From Silvania confinis (GTDB lineage: Bacteria; Pseudomonadota; Gammaproteobacteria; Enterobacterales; Enterobacteriaceae): a stretch of 64,000 nucleotides of DNA. How positions within the stretch are numbered: the first letter of the stretch is position 1; the number at the start of each line of letters is the position of its first letter. Under the pieces are notes generated by a model. That model made no database searches and was not told the DNA's origin. It was given only the letters and a program-made list of their open reading frames with translations. This document shows, piece by piece, positions 15,669-25,747 of this stretch. Location: assembly GCF_025564085.1 (NCBI RefSeq), contig NZ_JAMGZJ010000074.1, positions 1-64,000 of the forward strand, in the 5' to 3' direction. Made by a program: the position numbers and the translations under genes.

Positions 15669-18443
15669 ATGCAAACATGGAAAAAGAAACTTGTTGTATC
15701 TCAACTTGCATTAGCCTGCACGCTGGCTATCGCTTCTCAAGCCAATGCAAAAGATATCTCTGGTAACAGCTATAACACCTTTGGCTATGACAGTACTGCA
15801 ACATCGGCCTTGTATAATGGCTATGCTGACTGGAATTACGCTACCGGGACCCACGATGGCGATATCTATCCCGTCATCAATAAGTCGACGCTGAACGGAG
15901 TACTCTCAACGTACTACCTGGATGACGGCCTGGATGGGTATAAGAACGCCCTGACTGTCTCCAACAGCACCCTTAACGGCATGATCACCTCTAAGTGCAT
16001 GACCACTGAATGTGCGGGTGGTCTGAATACGGACGGTACCACTCATCAGCAGTACGATCGTTTTGCGCTGACGCCGGACAACACCACCGTCAACGATACC
16101 TATGAGCATTATGCTTACGATGTGGTAAACGGCAGCAACACGACCACGAATTACTGGGACACCTATGCCCTGGGTAATGCCATTACCCTCGACGTCGAAT
16201 CTGACATTGTTATCCAGAATAACTCCCGTATTGCCGGGATTACCCTGACCCAGGGTTATCAAGAACTGGATAATACGCCGTACGATTCAACGTCTGGTAT
16301 TGAAGACAGCAGCAACGTCTTTACCAACACCCTGAATGTTAAAGATTCTGTCGTCACGTCAGGGGCTGATAGCGATCTGGGGGCCAACGGTTTCTATGGC
16401 CAGTCGGCAAAACCAAGCGATTACGGTGAGAGTACGGCCACGGCATCTGACGATGCTGCGCTGATCGTCAAAGCCAGCAGCGCTGATAACGCGATGCAAA
16501 CAACGGCTAACTTCGATCATTCGACGCTGACCGGCGATGTGCTGTTCACCAGCACCTTCGATAACAACTTCTATGATAATGGCGATCCGGCTACCGACAC
16601 GACCAGCGATGGCGTGTACAACCCAACTACAAACGGCTGGGATGGTACCGATAAACTGGATCTGACTCTGACCAACGGCAGCAAGTGGGTCGGTGCAGCC
16701 GTCTCCAGCGTTGAGATGATCACCCCGTCGCAGATGTATGGCCTCGGCTACAGCAGCGTCGACTGGCGTGCGCTGGCGGCGAACAGTATCTGGCCATCAT
16801 CCACCTATGACAGCAACGGTCATCTGGTGGGAAGCGCGGTTTATCAGAGCGGTTTGTTCAATGTCACGCTGGATAACGGTTCAGAGTGGGATACCCGTAA
16901 GGGATCCAACATTGACAAGCTGGTCGTTAATAACCGTTCACAGGTCAACGTTGAGAACTCCAGCCTGCTGGCTGACAGCATCAATCTGAGCAACGCGTCG
17001 TCAATGAACATTGGTGACGCCGGCGATGTAGCAACAGATAGCCTGTATCTCGACAGCGCAAGTCTGGTTAGTCTGACTCAGGAAACGGCAGAGCTGTACG
17101 CGAACACCATCACCGTGGATAACCGCGCAGAGCTGATGCTGGGTCTGGGTCAGGTGGACACCCATAAAATGGTGCTGACCGACGGCGGTGTGCTGAATGT
17201 GGGCAGCCGTGACTACGTGTTTAATTCAGATCTGATCAATGCCCGCTATATCACCAACGACAGTAAGCTAGCCGATTACGATTACGGGGTTATTGCCCTG
17301 AAATCTGATGGTCATCTGGCTGTAAACGGGGAAGTATCCGGTAACTACAAAGTTCGTCTGGACGATGCGACCGGGGCCGGGTCCGTTGCCGACTACCAAA
17401 ACAAAGAGATCGTCCGTATTTATGACAACAACGCGGATACCCAGGCCAGCTTTACCGCTGCCAACAAAGCCGATCTCGGGGCTTACACCTATCAGGCACA
17501 GCAGCAGGGCGACACCGTGGTGTTGCAGCAGGATCGTCTGACCGATTACGCCAACATGGCGCTGAGCATTCCGTCTGCTAATACCAACATCTGGCATCTG
17601 CAGCAGGATGCGCTGGCGAACCGTTTAACCAGCAGCCGTCACGGGCTGACGGATAACGGTGGCGCATGGGTTAACTTCATCGGCGGCAATTTCGACGGCG
17701 ATAACGGCACGATCAATTACGATCAGGACGTGAGCGGCATCATGGTGGGTGTCGATACTCACATCGAAGGCAATAACGCTGACTGGATCGTGGGTGGCGC
17801 GGCAGGCTTTGCGAAAGGCGACATGAGCGATCGTACCGGCCAGGTCGATCAGGATAGCCAGACCGCCATGGTGTACTCCGCGGCGCGCTTTGCTAACGAT
17901 ATCTTCCTCGATAGTTCCCTAAGCTACACCCGCTTCAATAACGACCTTTCGGCAAACATGAGCAACGGCAAATACGTTGAGGGCGATACCTCAACGGATG
18001 CCTGGGGCTTTGGGCTGAAGCTGGGCTACGACTGGAAACTGAACGCGTCCGGCTACATTACGCCGTATGCGGCTATTTCCGGCCTGTTCCAGTCGGGTGA
18101 CGATTATCGTCTGAGCAACGACCTGCAGATGGGCAGTCAGTCCTACGACAGCATGCGTTACGAAGCGGGTATCGACGCCGGTTACACCTTTGGTTATAGC
18201 GACGATCAGGCGCTGACCCCGTACTTCAAACTGGCTTACGTTTATGACGATGCCAGTGAGGATGCGAAGGTTAACGGCGACCGCATCGATAACGGGGTGA
18301 AAGGCTCTGCCGTTCGCGTCGGGCTGGGTACGCAGTTCAGCTTCACCAAGAACTTCAGTGCCTATACCGATGCCACCTACCTCGGTGGGGGTGACGTTGA
18401 TCAAAACTGGGGTGCGAACCTCGGTGTGAAATACAGCTGGTAA
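15669..18443 (+). CDS. yaiT: YaiT/EhaC-type autotransporter, intact
   Basis: Type Va autotransporter of 924 aa. A 27-residue signal peptide (KKKLVVSQLALACTLAIASQ then ANA) precedes a Thr/Ser/Asn/Asp-rich passenger with repeated short beta-helix-like units such as VSNSTLNGMI and LTNGSKWVGA. Residues from about 660 onward form the beta-barrel translocator and end in the aromatic KYSW. The N-terminal 120 residues closely resemble E. coli YaiT, a pseudogene in K-12 at the same hemB-adjacent locus; here it appears complete. The start with GAGGAGGG upstream is preferred to one ten codons earlier. Adhesion or biofilm roles are reported for relatives; the ligand is unknown. Its codon use is less GC-rich than that of its neighbours. 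Confidence 0.9.
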   Translation: MQTWKKKLVVSQLALACTLAIASQANAKDISGNSYNTFGYDSTATSALYNGYADWNYATGTHDGDIYPVINKSTLNGVLSTYYLDDGLDGYKNALTVSNSTLNGMITSKCMTTECAGGLNTDGTTHQQYDRFALTPDNTTVNDTYEHYAYDVVNGSNTTTNYWDTYALGNAITLDVESDIVIQNNSRIAGITLTQGYQELDNTPYDSTSGIEDSSNVFTNTLNVKDSVVTSGADSDLGANGFYGQSAKPSDYGESTATASDDAALIVKASSADNAMQTTANFDHSTLTGDVLFTSTFDNNFYDNGDPATDTTSDGVYNPTTNGWDGTDKLDLTLTNGSKWVGAAVSSVEMITPSQMYGLGYSSVDWRALAANSIWPSSTYDSNGHLVGSAVYQSGLFNVTLDNGSEWDTRKGSNIDKLVVNNRSQVNVENSSLLADSINLSNASSMNIGDAGDVATDSLYLDSASLVSLTQETAELYANTITVDNRAELMLGLGQVDTHKMVLTDGGVLNVGSRDYVFNSDLINARYITNDSKLADYDYGVIALKSDGHLAVNGEVSGNYKVRLDDATGAGSVADYQNKEIVRIYDNNADTQASFTAANKADLGAYTYQAQQQGDTVVLQQDRLTDYANMALSIPSANTNIWHLQQDALANRLTSSRHGLTDNGGAWVNFIGGNFDGDNGTINYDQDVSGIMVGVDTHIEGNNADWIVGGAAGFAKGDMSDRTGQVDQDSQTAMVYSAARFANDIFLDSSLSYTRFNNDLSANMSNGKYVEGDTSTDAWGFGLKLGYDWKLNASGYITPYAAISGLFQSGDDYRLSNDLQMGSQSYDSMRYEAGIDAGYTFGYSDDQALTPYFKLAYVYDDASEDAKVNGDRIDNGVKGSAVRVGLGTQFSFTKNFSAYTDATYLGGGDVDQNWGANLGVKYSW

Positions 18444-18453
18444 GGGCTGTGAT

Positions 18454-18481
18454 GCGGGGAGGCTTGCCTCCCCGCTTTTTT
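18454..18481 (+). terminator. Rho-independent terminator after the autotransporter gene
   Basis: Perfect 10 bp arms GCGGGGAGGC and GCCTCCCCGC around a TT loop, followed by six thymines. Confidence 0.93.
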
Positions 18482-18511
18482 AGTATCAGTTAAGGATGAC
18501 CAGATACCTGC

Positions 18512-19138
18512 ATGAACCGTTATGCGAAACCCATTTCTGAATTCTCCCGGCTCGAAAAGTGCCTTGCCGGCCACTGCACGCCGTTCAAACTCGCTGCCCA
18601 GCACCCACTGTTTGGCGATCGTGAAGAAGACGAGAATTACGCGCTGGTGCTGCAGTCAGGCACGCTCAGCATTCACCGTCAGCAGGATGATTTGCTGGTC
18701 GAGATTGTCGCCGCACCCTACATCTTCGGGATCAATGCCGGGATGATGGGCTGCAGCACCGAGTATCTGCTGGTGTCCCAGTCACTCTGTTCCGGGTTCT
18801 ATCTGCCCGCCCCGGATGCCCGCCATCTGATCCAGCAGGCAGGATTATGGGCTGATGCGTTCAGCTGGCTCTCCTGGCATCACCGGGTGATGGAGATCCG
18901 CGACACGCAGCTGGTGGGCAATAACTCCTACAGCCAAATTCGCTCCATTCTGCTGGATATGGCCCAGTGGGATGAGGCATTGCGCATGCGGGTTGGGGTG
19001 ATGGACTTCATTCAGCGGCGGACGCGTATTTCACGCTCGGTGGTGGCAGAGGTGCTGGCAGCGCTGCGACAGGGGGATTACATCAATATGGCCAGGGGCA
19101 AACTGGTCAGCATCAACCGTTTGCCCACGGAGTATTAA
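18512..19138 (+). CDS. iprA: IprA/YaiV winged-helix transcriptional regulator
   Basis: DNA-binding regulator of 208 aa in the CRP-like superfamily. An N-terminal sensor-like domain (residues 20-115) is followed by a helical region and a C-terminal helix-turn-helix around RTRISRSVVAEVLAALRQGD. In Salmonella, IprA lowers hydrogen peroxide resistance; its signal is not clear to me. The gene follows the autotransporter after a strong terminator, as in E. coli (yaiT-yaiV), and ends 3 bases before the convergent ampH. Whether it controls yaiT is not shown by the sequence. Confidence 0.88.
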   Translation: MNRYAKPISEFSRLEKCLAGHCTPFKLAAQHPLFGDREEDENYALVLQSGTLSIHRQQDDLLVEIVAAPYIFGINAGMMGCSTEYLLVSQSLCSGFYLPAPDARHLIQQAGLWADAFSWLSWHHRVMEIRDTQLVGNNSYSQIRSILLDMAQWDEALRMRVGVMDFIQRRTRISRSVVAEVLAALRQGDYINMARGKLVSINRLPTEY

Positions 19139-19141
19139 GGA

Positions 19142-20308
19142 TTACGACGCCGGAATGACCCGCGGTTTGTTCTCGCTCATCTCGACCACCAGCTGGTTGA
19201 CGCCGTCGCTCATGTTGACGAAGCGCGTCTGCGGCGAACGTGTCACCACCACAAAAACCCCCACGTTAGACTGCGGGATCATGGCCATATAGGTGATGAA
19301 TCCGCCGCCACCGCCCGTTTTCTGCATAATCCCCGGCCGCCCGTTTTTCGGCGCCATATACACCCAGCCGAGGCCTAGCGCGTCGGCCCGGCCCGGGACG
19401 TCCATGCCAATCATCCGTGTGAGCTGGCTACGCTGATAGATCAGGGTCTGCATTCTGTCGGCCTGGTTGCTGCGCGAATAGAAATCGGAGGAGAGGAACT
19501 GCTGCATCCAGCGCATCATGTCGCCCGGCGTGGAGTAGACGCCACCGCTGCCCACGGCGGCGAGGGTGTTGTTACACGGACTGGCCCCTTTTTCTGCCAC
19601 CATCAGGCGCTTGCACTGATCGGGGGAGGGGGTAAAGGTGGTGTCTTTCATCCCCAGCGGACGGGTAATTTGCTCGTCGAACAGCTGGCTGTAGGGTTTA
19701 CCGGTGGCGGTGGCCAGCGCATCGGCCAGCAGATCAAACGCCAGGTTGGAGTAAGCAGCCTGCGAACCCGGCGCTGATTTCAGACTGGCGGTGGTCAGCC
19801 AGTTCCAGCGCTGATCGCGGGTTGGCCAGACGAAAACCGGACGGTGCGCGGCACCACCCGGCTGTTCGCGCGGCAGGGCGCTGGTGTGGGTCGCCAGGTT
19901 GACCAGCGTGATCGGCGCGCCCTGATACGTTGGCACACGGGCCCCCGGTGGCGCATATTTGCTGAGCGGATCGTTCAGTTTCACCACGCCCTGGTCGAGC
20001 ATTTTCACCAGCATCTCGCTGGTCATTAATTTGGTCAGGGAGGCGATGCGCACCACGGAATCAAGCTGTGGGTGGATGTTATTACCCGGACGTGTTTCAC
20101 CAAAGCTGCGGAATACGCGCTGGTTACCGTCAATTGCCACCAGTGCCATCCCGGTTGCGCCACTGCCGTAAAAAATAAGATTCGCATAGCGATCAACAAC
20201 ATCGGAAGCGAAAGCCGGATCGGCAATCGGCTGGGCAGCCTGCACGCTGGTCAGGCTGGCGGCGTACAACACGGCAGAGAGTAACAGACAACGTTTCAAC
20301 GAAAGCAT
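19142..20308 (-). CDS. ampH: D-alanyl-D-alanine carboxypeptidase/endopeptidase AmpH
   Basis: Penicillin-binding protein of class C beta-lactamase fold, 388 aa. A signal peptide ends near VQAAQP. The catalytic SxxK is SLTK (Ser90), the second motif is the YSN in AAYSNLAFDL, and the third is KTG in MQKTGGGGGF. In E. coli it trims peptidoglycan cross-links and stem peptides and takes part in murein recycling and cell shape. It diverges from sbmA, as in E. coli, across 281 bp. Confidence 0.96.
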   Translation of the reverse strand: MLSLKRCLLLSAVLYAASLTSVQAAQPIADPAFASDVVDRYANLIFYGSGATGMALVAIDGNQRVFRSFGETRPGNNIHPQLDSVVRIASLTKLMTSEMLVKMLDQGVVKLNDPLSKYAPPGARVPTYQGAPITLVNLATHTSALPREQPGGAAHRPVFVWPTRDQRWNWLTTASLKSAPGSQAAYSNLAFDLLADALATATGKPYSQLFDEQITRPLGMKDTTFTPSPDQCKRLMVAEKGASPCNNTLAAVGSGGVYSTPGDMMRWMQQFLSSDFYSRSNQADRMQTLIYQRSQLTRMIGMDVPGRADALGLGWVYMAPKNGRPGIMQKTGGGGGFITYMAMIPQSNVGVFVVVTRSPQTRFVNMSDGVNQLVVEMSENKPRVIPAS

Positions 20309-20589
20309 CCATGAAGTGAATGAGAAAAGTATGCGTATTTATACTATTAAACCGCGGTTTGCAAAGGCCTGAACAGGCTAACCATAGCGAGAAAAACGTA
20401 ACCGCGGGTAAATACAAACAATTTGATAGCAGTCGATCTCCCGTTTTGTGACATTGCGCTTATGATAGGCGCGCAGTGCGTCCGCCTTTTCGCGCCGGGA
20501 GAGGCCTGACAGGCGAACTAATGCCGGGCCGGCAGGTCTGATAATCCGTCGTCTACAGCAGTGTCTATAACAAAAAAGAAGGAAGCATT

Positions 20590-21810
20590 ATGTTCAAGTC
20601 GTTTTTCCCCAAACCGGGACCTTTTTTCCTTTCGGCCTTTATTTGGGCCCTGGTCGCCGTTGTTGTCTGGCAGGCGGGCGGTGGTGCCTGGCTGGAGCGC
20701 CTGACGGGCGCCACGGGGGATGTGCCCATCAGCGCCGCGCGCTTCTGGTCGCTGAGCTACCTGCTGTTTTATGCTTATTACGCGCTCTGCGTAGGAATGT
20801 TTGCCCTGTTCTGGTTTATCTACTCGCCGCACCGCTGGCAGTACTGGTCGATTCTCGGCACCTCGCTGATTATCTTCGTCACCTGGTTTTTGGTGGAAGT
20901 GGGGGTGGCGGTCAACGCCTGGTATGCTCCGTTCTACGACCTGATCCAGACCGCCCTCAGCGCGCCGCATAAAGTGACCATTAATCAGTTCTATCACGAA
21001 GTGGGGATCTTCCTCGGGATTGCGCTGATTGCCGTTATCATTGGCGTGATGAATAACTTCTTTGTCAGCCACTACGTGTTCCGCTGGCGTACCGCGATGA
21101 ACGAATACTATATGGCGCACTGGCAGCAGCTGCGTCATATCGAAGGGGCGGCCCAGCGTGTGCAGGAAGATACCATGCGCTTCGCCTCGACCCTTGAGGA
21201 TATGGGCGTTAGCTTTATTAACGCCATTATGACCTTGATTGCCTTCCTGCCGGTGCTGGTGACCCTTTCCGCACACGTACCGGAGCTGCCGATTGTCGGT
21301 CATCTGCCGTACGGCCTGGTGATCGCCGCGATTGTCTGGTCGCTGATGGGCACCGGCCTGCTGGCGGCGGTGGGGATCAAGCTGCCGGGGCTGGAGTTCA
21401 AAAACCAGCGCGTTGAGGCCGCCTACCGTAAAGAGCTGGTGTACGGCGAAGACGATGCTAACCGCGCGTCGCCGCCCACCGTGCGCGAGCTGTTTGGCGC
21501 GGTGCGTCGCAACTATTTCCGTCTCTATTTCCACTACATGTACTTCAACATCGCCCGTATTCTGTATCTGCAGGTGGATAACGTTTTCGGCTTATTCCTG
21601 CTGTTCCCGTCGATTGTCGCCGGTACGATTACGCTCGGTCTGATGACCCAAATTACTAACGTTTTCGGCCAGGTACGCGGATCCTTCCAGTATCTGATCA
21701 GCTCCTGGACCACGCTGGTCGAGCTGATGTCCATCTATAAACGTCTGCGCAGCTTTGAGCGTGAACTGGATGGCCAGCCGTTACAGGAAGTTACCCATAC
21801 ACTGAGCTAA
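20590..21810 (+). CDS. sbmA: Peptide antibiotic transporter SbmA
   Basis: Inner-membrane protein of 406 aa with about seven to eight hydrophobic segments, closely matching E. coli SbmA from [17 protein letters not shown] onward. It imports microcins B17 and J25, bleomycin and proline-rich antimicrobial peptides, driven by the proton gradient. It resembles the membrane domain of ABC exporters but has no ATPase domain. yaiW follows after 14 bp, so the two are probably cotranscribed. Confidence 0.97.
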   Translation: MFKSFFPKPGPFFLSAFIWALVAVVVWQAGGGAWLERLTGATGDVPISAARFWSLSYLLFYAYYALCVGMFALFWFIYSPHRWQYWSILGTSLIIFVTWFLVEVGVAVNAWYAPFYDLIQTALSAPHKVTINQFYHEVGIFLGIALIAVIIGVMNNFFVSHYVFRWRTAMNEYYMAHWQQLRHIEGAAQRVQEDTMRFASTLEDMGVSFINAIMTLIAFLPVLVTLSAHVPELPIVGHLPYGLVIAAIVWSLMGTGLLAAVGIKLPGLEFKNQRVEAAYRKELVYGEDDANRASPPTVRELFGAVRRNYFRLYFHYMYFNIARILYLQVDNVFGLFLLFPSIVAGTITLGLMTQITNVFGQVRGSFQYLISSWTTLVELMSIYKRLRSFERELDGQPLQEVTHTLS

Positions 21811-21824
21811 TACAGGGAGTTGTT

Positions 21825-22925
21825 ATGTCTTTTGCCGTACCGCGTGCATTACCGTTATCGCTGCTGGCCGTGCTGGTGCTGGCGGGCTGTGCTGAACAAG
21901 GCGCTGCCCCGCTGAAAAAGGGCGAAAAGCCCGTCGACGTGGCAAGCGTGGTGCGGCAAAAAATGCCTGCCACGGTGAAAGACCGGGACCAGTGGGCATC
22001 AGCGCTGGCAAAAACCTTCGAGAGCCAGAAAATCGCCCCTACCGAGGAGAATATCTGCTCGGTGCTGGCGGTGGCACAGCAGGAGTCGATGTATCAGTCC
22101 GACCCGGCGGTGCCTGGGCTGAATAAGATTGCCTGGAAAGAGATAGACCGGCGGGCGGAAAAACTGCACATCCCGTCGTTCCTGGTGCATACGGCGCTGA
22201 AAATCAACTCGCCGAACGGCAAGAGCTACAGCCAGCGGCTGGATACGGTGAAAACCGAGAAGCAGCTGAGTGAGATCTTCGATGACATGATTGGCATGGT
22301 GCCGATGGGGCAGACGCTGTTTGGCTCCCTCAATCCGGTGCATACCGGTGGGCCGATGCAGGTCAGCATCGCCTTTGCTGAAAAGCATACTAACGGCTAT
22401 CCGTGGAAAATCGACAATACGGTGCGTCAGGAGGTCTTCTCCCTGCGCGGCGGCCTGTGGTTTGGCACTTACCATCTGCTGAATTATCCCGCCAGCTATA
22501 GCGCGCCGCTGTATCGCTTTGCAGACTTTAACGCGGGCTGGTATGCCAGCCGCAATGCGGCATTCCAGAACGCCGTCAGCCGTGCCAGCGGAGTGAAGCT
22601 GGCGCTGGATGGCGATTTAATTGCCTACGGCAGCAGCAGCGCCGGCAAAACCGAGCAAACGGTGCGTAAGCTCGGCGGCAAGCTGGGGATGAGCGACAGC
22701 GAAATCCGCCGTCAGCTTGAAAAAGGCGACAGCCTGGCGTTTGAGAAAACTGAACTTTATCAGCAAGTGTATAAGCTGGCGGAGCAGAAGGCCGGGAAGA
22801 AACTGCCGAGAGAAGTGTTGCCGGGGATCCAGCTGGAGAGTCCGAAAATCACCCGTAATCTGACTACCGCGTGGTTTGCCCAGCGCGTGGACGACCGCCG
22901 GGCGCGCTGTATGGCGCTGAATTAG
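21825..22925 (+). CDS. yaiW: YaiW outer-membrane lipoprotein
   Basis: Lipoprotein of 366 aa. The signal sequence ends in the lipobox LAGC (Cys22), and the next residue, Ala, favours the outer membrane. The rest is a soluble DUF1615-type domain with a conserved block [17 protein letters not shown]. It is cotranscribed with sbmA; in E. coli/Sinorhizobium work YaiW is tied to SbmA-dependent peptide uptake, but its biochemical function is not established. It overlaps the convergent yaiY by four bases. Confidence 0.93.
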   Translation: MSFAVPRALPLSLLAVLVLAGCAEQGAAPLKKGEKPVDVASVVRQKMPATVKDRDQWASALAKTFESQKIAPTEENICSVLAVAQQESMYQSDPAVPGLNKIAWKEIDRRAEKLHIPSFLVHTALKINSPNGKSYSQRLDTVKTEKQLSEIFDDMIGMVPMGQTLFGSLNPVHTGGPMQVSIAFAEKHTNGYPWKIDNTVRQEVFSLRGGLWFGTYHLLNYPASYSAPLYRFADFNAGWYASRNAAFQNAVSRASGVKLALDGDLIAYGSSSAGKTEQTVRKLGGKLGMSDSEIRRQLEKGDSLAFEKTELYQQVYKLAEQKAGKKLPREVLPGIQLESPKITRNLTTAWFAQRVDDRRARCMALN

Positions 22926-23224
22926 TGGTAACGGCGCCAGCGCAGCACTAGTGCGATAACGCCAAATATCGCGCAGCCCAGCAGGAACGGGATCAAACCA
23001 AAAATGGTCCCGACCCCCAGCCCAATCTCAACGCGCGGGCGAACGCTATCCTCAACCTGCATCAGGTGCTCGTACACCCCTGGCGCATGGACGAGGATGT
23101 TGAGCAGCTGCGATCCTGCCCAAAAACAGAACAGGACAAAAACGGCATAAGCGATATTACCTGGCGTGGAGGTTTTAGGTTGCTTGCCGCTAAAAATGGG
23201 CTTCGACATGCTGAAGTCTGCCAT
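22922..23224 (-). CDS. yaiY: YaiY inner-membrane protein (DUF2755)
   Basis: Small membrane protein of 100 aa with two hydrophobic segments (about residues 22-40 and 65-90) and the conserved block [16 protein letters not shown]. The ATG giving MADFSMSKP is chosen by comparison with E. coli YaiY; an upstream in-frame start would add 8 residues. Function unknown. It is convergent with yaiW and divergent from yaiZ. Confidence 0.9.
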   Translation of the reverse strand: MADFSMSKPIFSGKQPKTSTPGNIAYAVFVLFCFWAGSQLLNILVHAPGVYEHLMQVEDSVRPRVEIGLGVGTIFGLIPFLLGCAIFGVIALVLRWRRYH

Positions 23225-23472
23225 AACTGCCTCCGAAATAATCTGCATGGCCTGGTGCCTTGTGTTCCAGCTGAGTCTGACACCTCAGGGCGGATGTCAA
23301 TATCAGAATCGTGGTAAATTGGCCTGGGGAATTCTCCTGGATGAGTGATTTCCGCGGGTCATCACAAAATCGTCAACTTAAGTAAAATTGATTCTCATTT
23401 CAGATTTTCCGCATCCACCACAGACCTGATGACAAAACTGTGCGAGGATAGATTTTTTCTGCTGGAGCGACC

Positions 23473-23691
23473 ATGAAACTGCCTGCCAAAATCCGCCGTG
23501 ACTGGCATTACTACGCCTTTGCTATTGGGCTGATCTTTATTCTGAATGGGGTAGTGGGGCTGCTGGGCTTTGAAGCGAAGGGCTGGCAAACCTATGCGGT
23601 TGGGCTGGTGACGTGGGTAGTGAGCTTCTGGCTGGCGGGGTTTATTATTCGCCGTCGCCCGGAAGAGACGACGGCGAACGAAGCCGATTAA
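23473..23691 (+). CDS. yaiZ: YaiZ inner-membrane protein (DUF2754)
   Basis: Protein of 72 aa with two membrane segments (residues 13-32 and 42-62), almost identical to E. coli YaiZ over [20 protein letters not shown]. Its stop overlaps the convergent ddlA by four bases. No function is known. Confidence 0.93.
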   Translation: MKLPAKIRRDWHYYAFAIGLIFILNGVVGLLGFEAKGWQTYAVGLVTWVVSFWLAGFIIRRRPEETTANEAD

Positions 23692-24788
23692 TCCTGTACT
23701 GCGATCTGCAGGGCGCTGTCGGCGGCAAAACGCTCCAGCGCCAGTTCAATCAGGCGGGTGATCAGTTCCGGGTAGCTGATACCGCTGGCCTGCCACAGTT
23801 TCGGGTACATGCTGATGTTGGTGAAGCCGGGCAGGGTGTTGATTTCATTGATGACCACCCGGTTATCTTCCGTTAAGAAGACGTCCACGCGTGCCATTCC
23901 GCGACAGCCCAGCGCCTGATAAGCCTCAATGGCGATAGCGCGGATCCGGTCGTTAATCTCGGCATCCAGCGCGGCGGGAACCACCACCTGCGCGCCCTGG
24001 TCATCGATATACTTGGTGTCGTAAGAGTAGAAATCGCTGTTCAGCACCACTTCGCCACAGGTGCTGGCCTGCGGGAAGTCGTTCCCCAGCACCGCACACT
24101 CAATCTCACGTCCTTTAATGCCCTGCTCGACCACCACTTTATGATCGAAAGTAAACGCCAGACGTACCGCGTCGTTGAACTGTGCTTCGCTGTTCACTTT
24201 GCTGACGCCGACGGAGGAGCCCTGGTTCGCCGGTTTAACGAACAGCGGCAGACCGAAGCGGGCGCTGAGATCGGCAAACACGTGCTGCTCGCGGTTGGCG
24301 CGGGTCAGGGTGACAAACGGTGCCACGTTCAGCCCGGCATCGCGCAGCAGGCGCTTGGTGACGTCTTTATCCATGCAAGCGGCGGAACCGAGCACGTCGG
24401 ATCCGACGAACGGCAGATTGGCCATCCGCAGCATCCCCTGCAGGGAACCGTCTTCGCCCAGCGTGCCGTGAACAATCGGGAAAATAACGTCGATCTGCGA
24501 AAGCGACTGCCCACTGTGGGCATTGATCAGCTGGCCCTGCATCCGGCCTGGTACGGCGGCCACGCTGATTTCTGATGGATTTAGCGCGATGTGCGCCGGG
24601 TCATCGGCGTTGAGCAAATAGCCGGTTTCGTCGTTAACATGCCACTGGCCCTGTTTATCAATCCCCAGCAGCACCACCTCAAAGCGGCTTTTATCAATCG
24701 CGTTAACGATGTTTTTGGCCGACTGGAGAGACACTTCGTGCTCTGCCGATTTACCCCCAAAGACAATACCTACCCGCAACTTCGCCAT
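23688..24788 (-). CDS. ddlA: D-alanine--D-alanine ligase A
   Basis: Cytoplasmic ATP-grasp ligase of 366 aa joining two D-alanines for peptidoglycan precursors. N-terminal [18 protein letters not shown], the ATP-binding [14 protein letters not shown] and the metal-binding end [20 protein letters not shown] are all present. The ATG giving MAKLRVG matches the E. coli start; a start three codons upstream is less likely. DdlB is expected elsewhere in the division cluster, so this is the second isozyme. Confidence 0.96.
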   Translation of the reverse strand: MAKLRVGIVFGGKSAEHEVSLQSAKNIVNAIDKSRFEVVLLGIDKQGQWHVNDETGYLLNADDPAHIALNPSEISVAAVPGRMQGQLINAHSGQSLSQIDVIFPIVHGTLGEDGSLQGMLRMANLPFVGSDVLGSAACMDKDVTKRLLRDAGLNVAPFVTLTRANREQHVFADLSARFGLPLFVKPANQGSSVGVSKVNSEAQFNDAVRLAFTFDHKVVVEQGIKGREIECAVLGNDFPQASTCGEVVLNSDFYSYDTKYIDDQGAQVVVPAALDAEINDRIRAIAIEAYQALGCRGMARVDVFLTEDNRVVINEINTLPGFTNISMYPKLWQASGISYPELITRLIELALERFAADSALQIAVQD

Positions 24789-24894
24789 CACGTACACTCA
24801 TCCTGTCTGACTCAAAGTCCTTACCATATCACGATGCCCGGCGGGATTCGCCGCCTTCTGCCATAATGTTGGGGCACATTACCGAGGGGGGAGA

Positions 24895-25614
24895 GTGAAG
24901 GGAAAAGGTCTGATTATCTGTGCTGTGATTATTGCTGCGATGGCGGTGGGTTACCGCTGGCTGCCCTCGTACTACAATCCTTTTGCGCCACTCCAGCTTG
25001 ACGATCCCCCCGGCACGTTAACCCAGTTTAAGCTCAGGCGCCTGACCCCTGAACATTGCGAAACGCTGCTGGCGCAGGCCAACGCGCGTCAACTGATCCG
25101 CACCCAGGCGGTGGCCCAGAGCGGGGGAGAGTGCCCGCTGAGTAACGTGGTGCGGGTGCGCAATTTTGGCCCGGTCAGCCTCAGCAGCAGCTTTCTTGCC
25201 AGCTGTCCGCTGGCGCTCAGTTCGGCGCTGTTCGTCAGCCAGCAGGCCCAGCCGCTGACCCGCACCCTGATGGGCAGCAGCCTGACGCGCATCGACCATC
25301 TTGGCAGCTTTGCCTGTCGCAATATCTATCACCGCCCCGATGCCCGCCGCAGCGAACATGCCAGCGCCGAAGCGTTGGATATCAGCGGCTTTAGCCTGGA
25401 GAACGGCCAGCGGGTAAGCGTGCTGCGCGGCTGGCAGAGCGCTAAAACAGAGCCGTGGCTGCGGGCGCTGCTGGGCGCCAGCTGCGGCTACTTTGGCAAT
25501 GCGCTTGGCCCGGACTATAACGCCGCCCACGCCAACCATTTTCACCTGGGAATGCGCGGATTTGGCTACTGTCCACAGAGCATAAATCACCAGGCAAAAG
25601 GCGAAAATATGTGA
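24895..25614 (+). CDS. Extensin-family protein with LAS-type metallopeptidase residues
   Basis: Protein of 239 aa starting at GTG, with an N-terminal membrane anchor or signal segment (residues 4-22) and a periplasmic Extensin-like C domain. Residues SEHASAEALDIS give His155-x6-Asp162, and HANHFHLGM gives His215/His217. This is the H-x6-D...H-x-H pattern of zinc ligands and base in LAS peptidases such as MepA and VanY. Several cysteines (55, 80, 104, 141, 197, 226) could form disulfides. It is divergent from ddlA across 106 bases. A D,D-peptidase role is inference from these residues; the family is not biochemically defined to my knowledge. E. coli K-12 lacks it at this site. Confidence 0.75.
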   Translation: MKGKGLIICAVIIAAMAVGYRWLPSYYNPFAPLQLDDPPGTLTQFKLRRLTPEHCETLLAQANARQLIRTQAVAQSGGECPLSNVVRVRNFGPVSLSSSFLASCPLALSSALFVSQQAQPLTRTLMGSSLTRIDHLGSFACRNIYHRPDARRSEHASAEALDISGFSLENGQRVSVLRGWQSAKTEPWLRALLGASCGYFGNALGPDYNAAHANHFHLGMRGFGYCPQSINHQAKGENM

Positions 25615-25747
25615 CATGTTTCACAGATATGATGACTGGGGAGATAAAATGCCGAAGTCGTCCCGGTGGCATCTCTGACGCCGTGCGCCGTAACGTAACT
25701 TGCTAATCTGGTAGCGAATTCACGCAAAATAAAGACAGTATCCGCCT

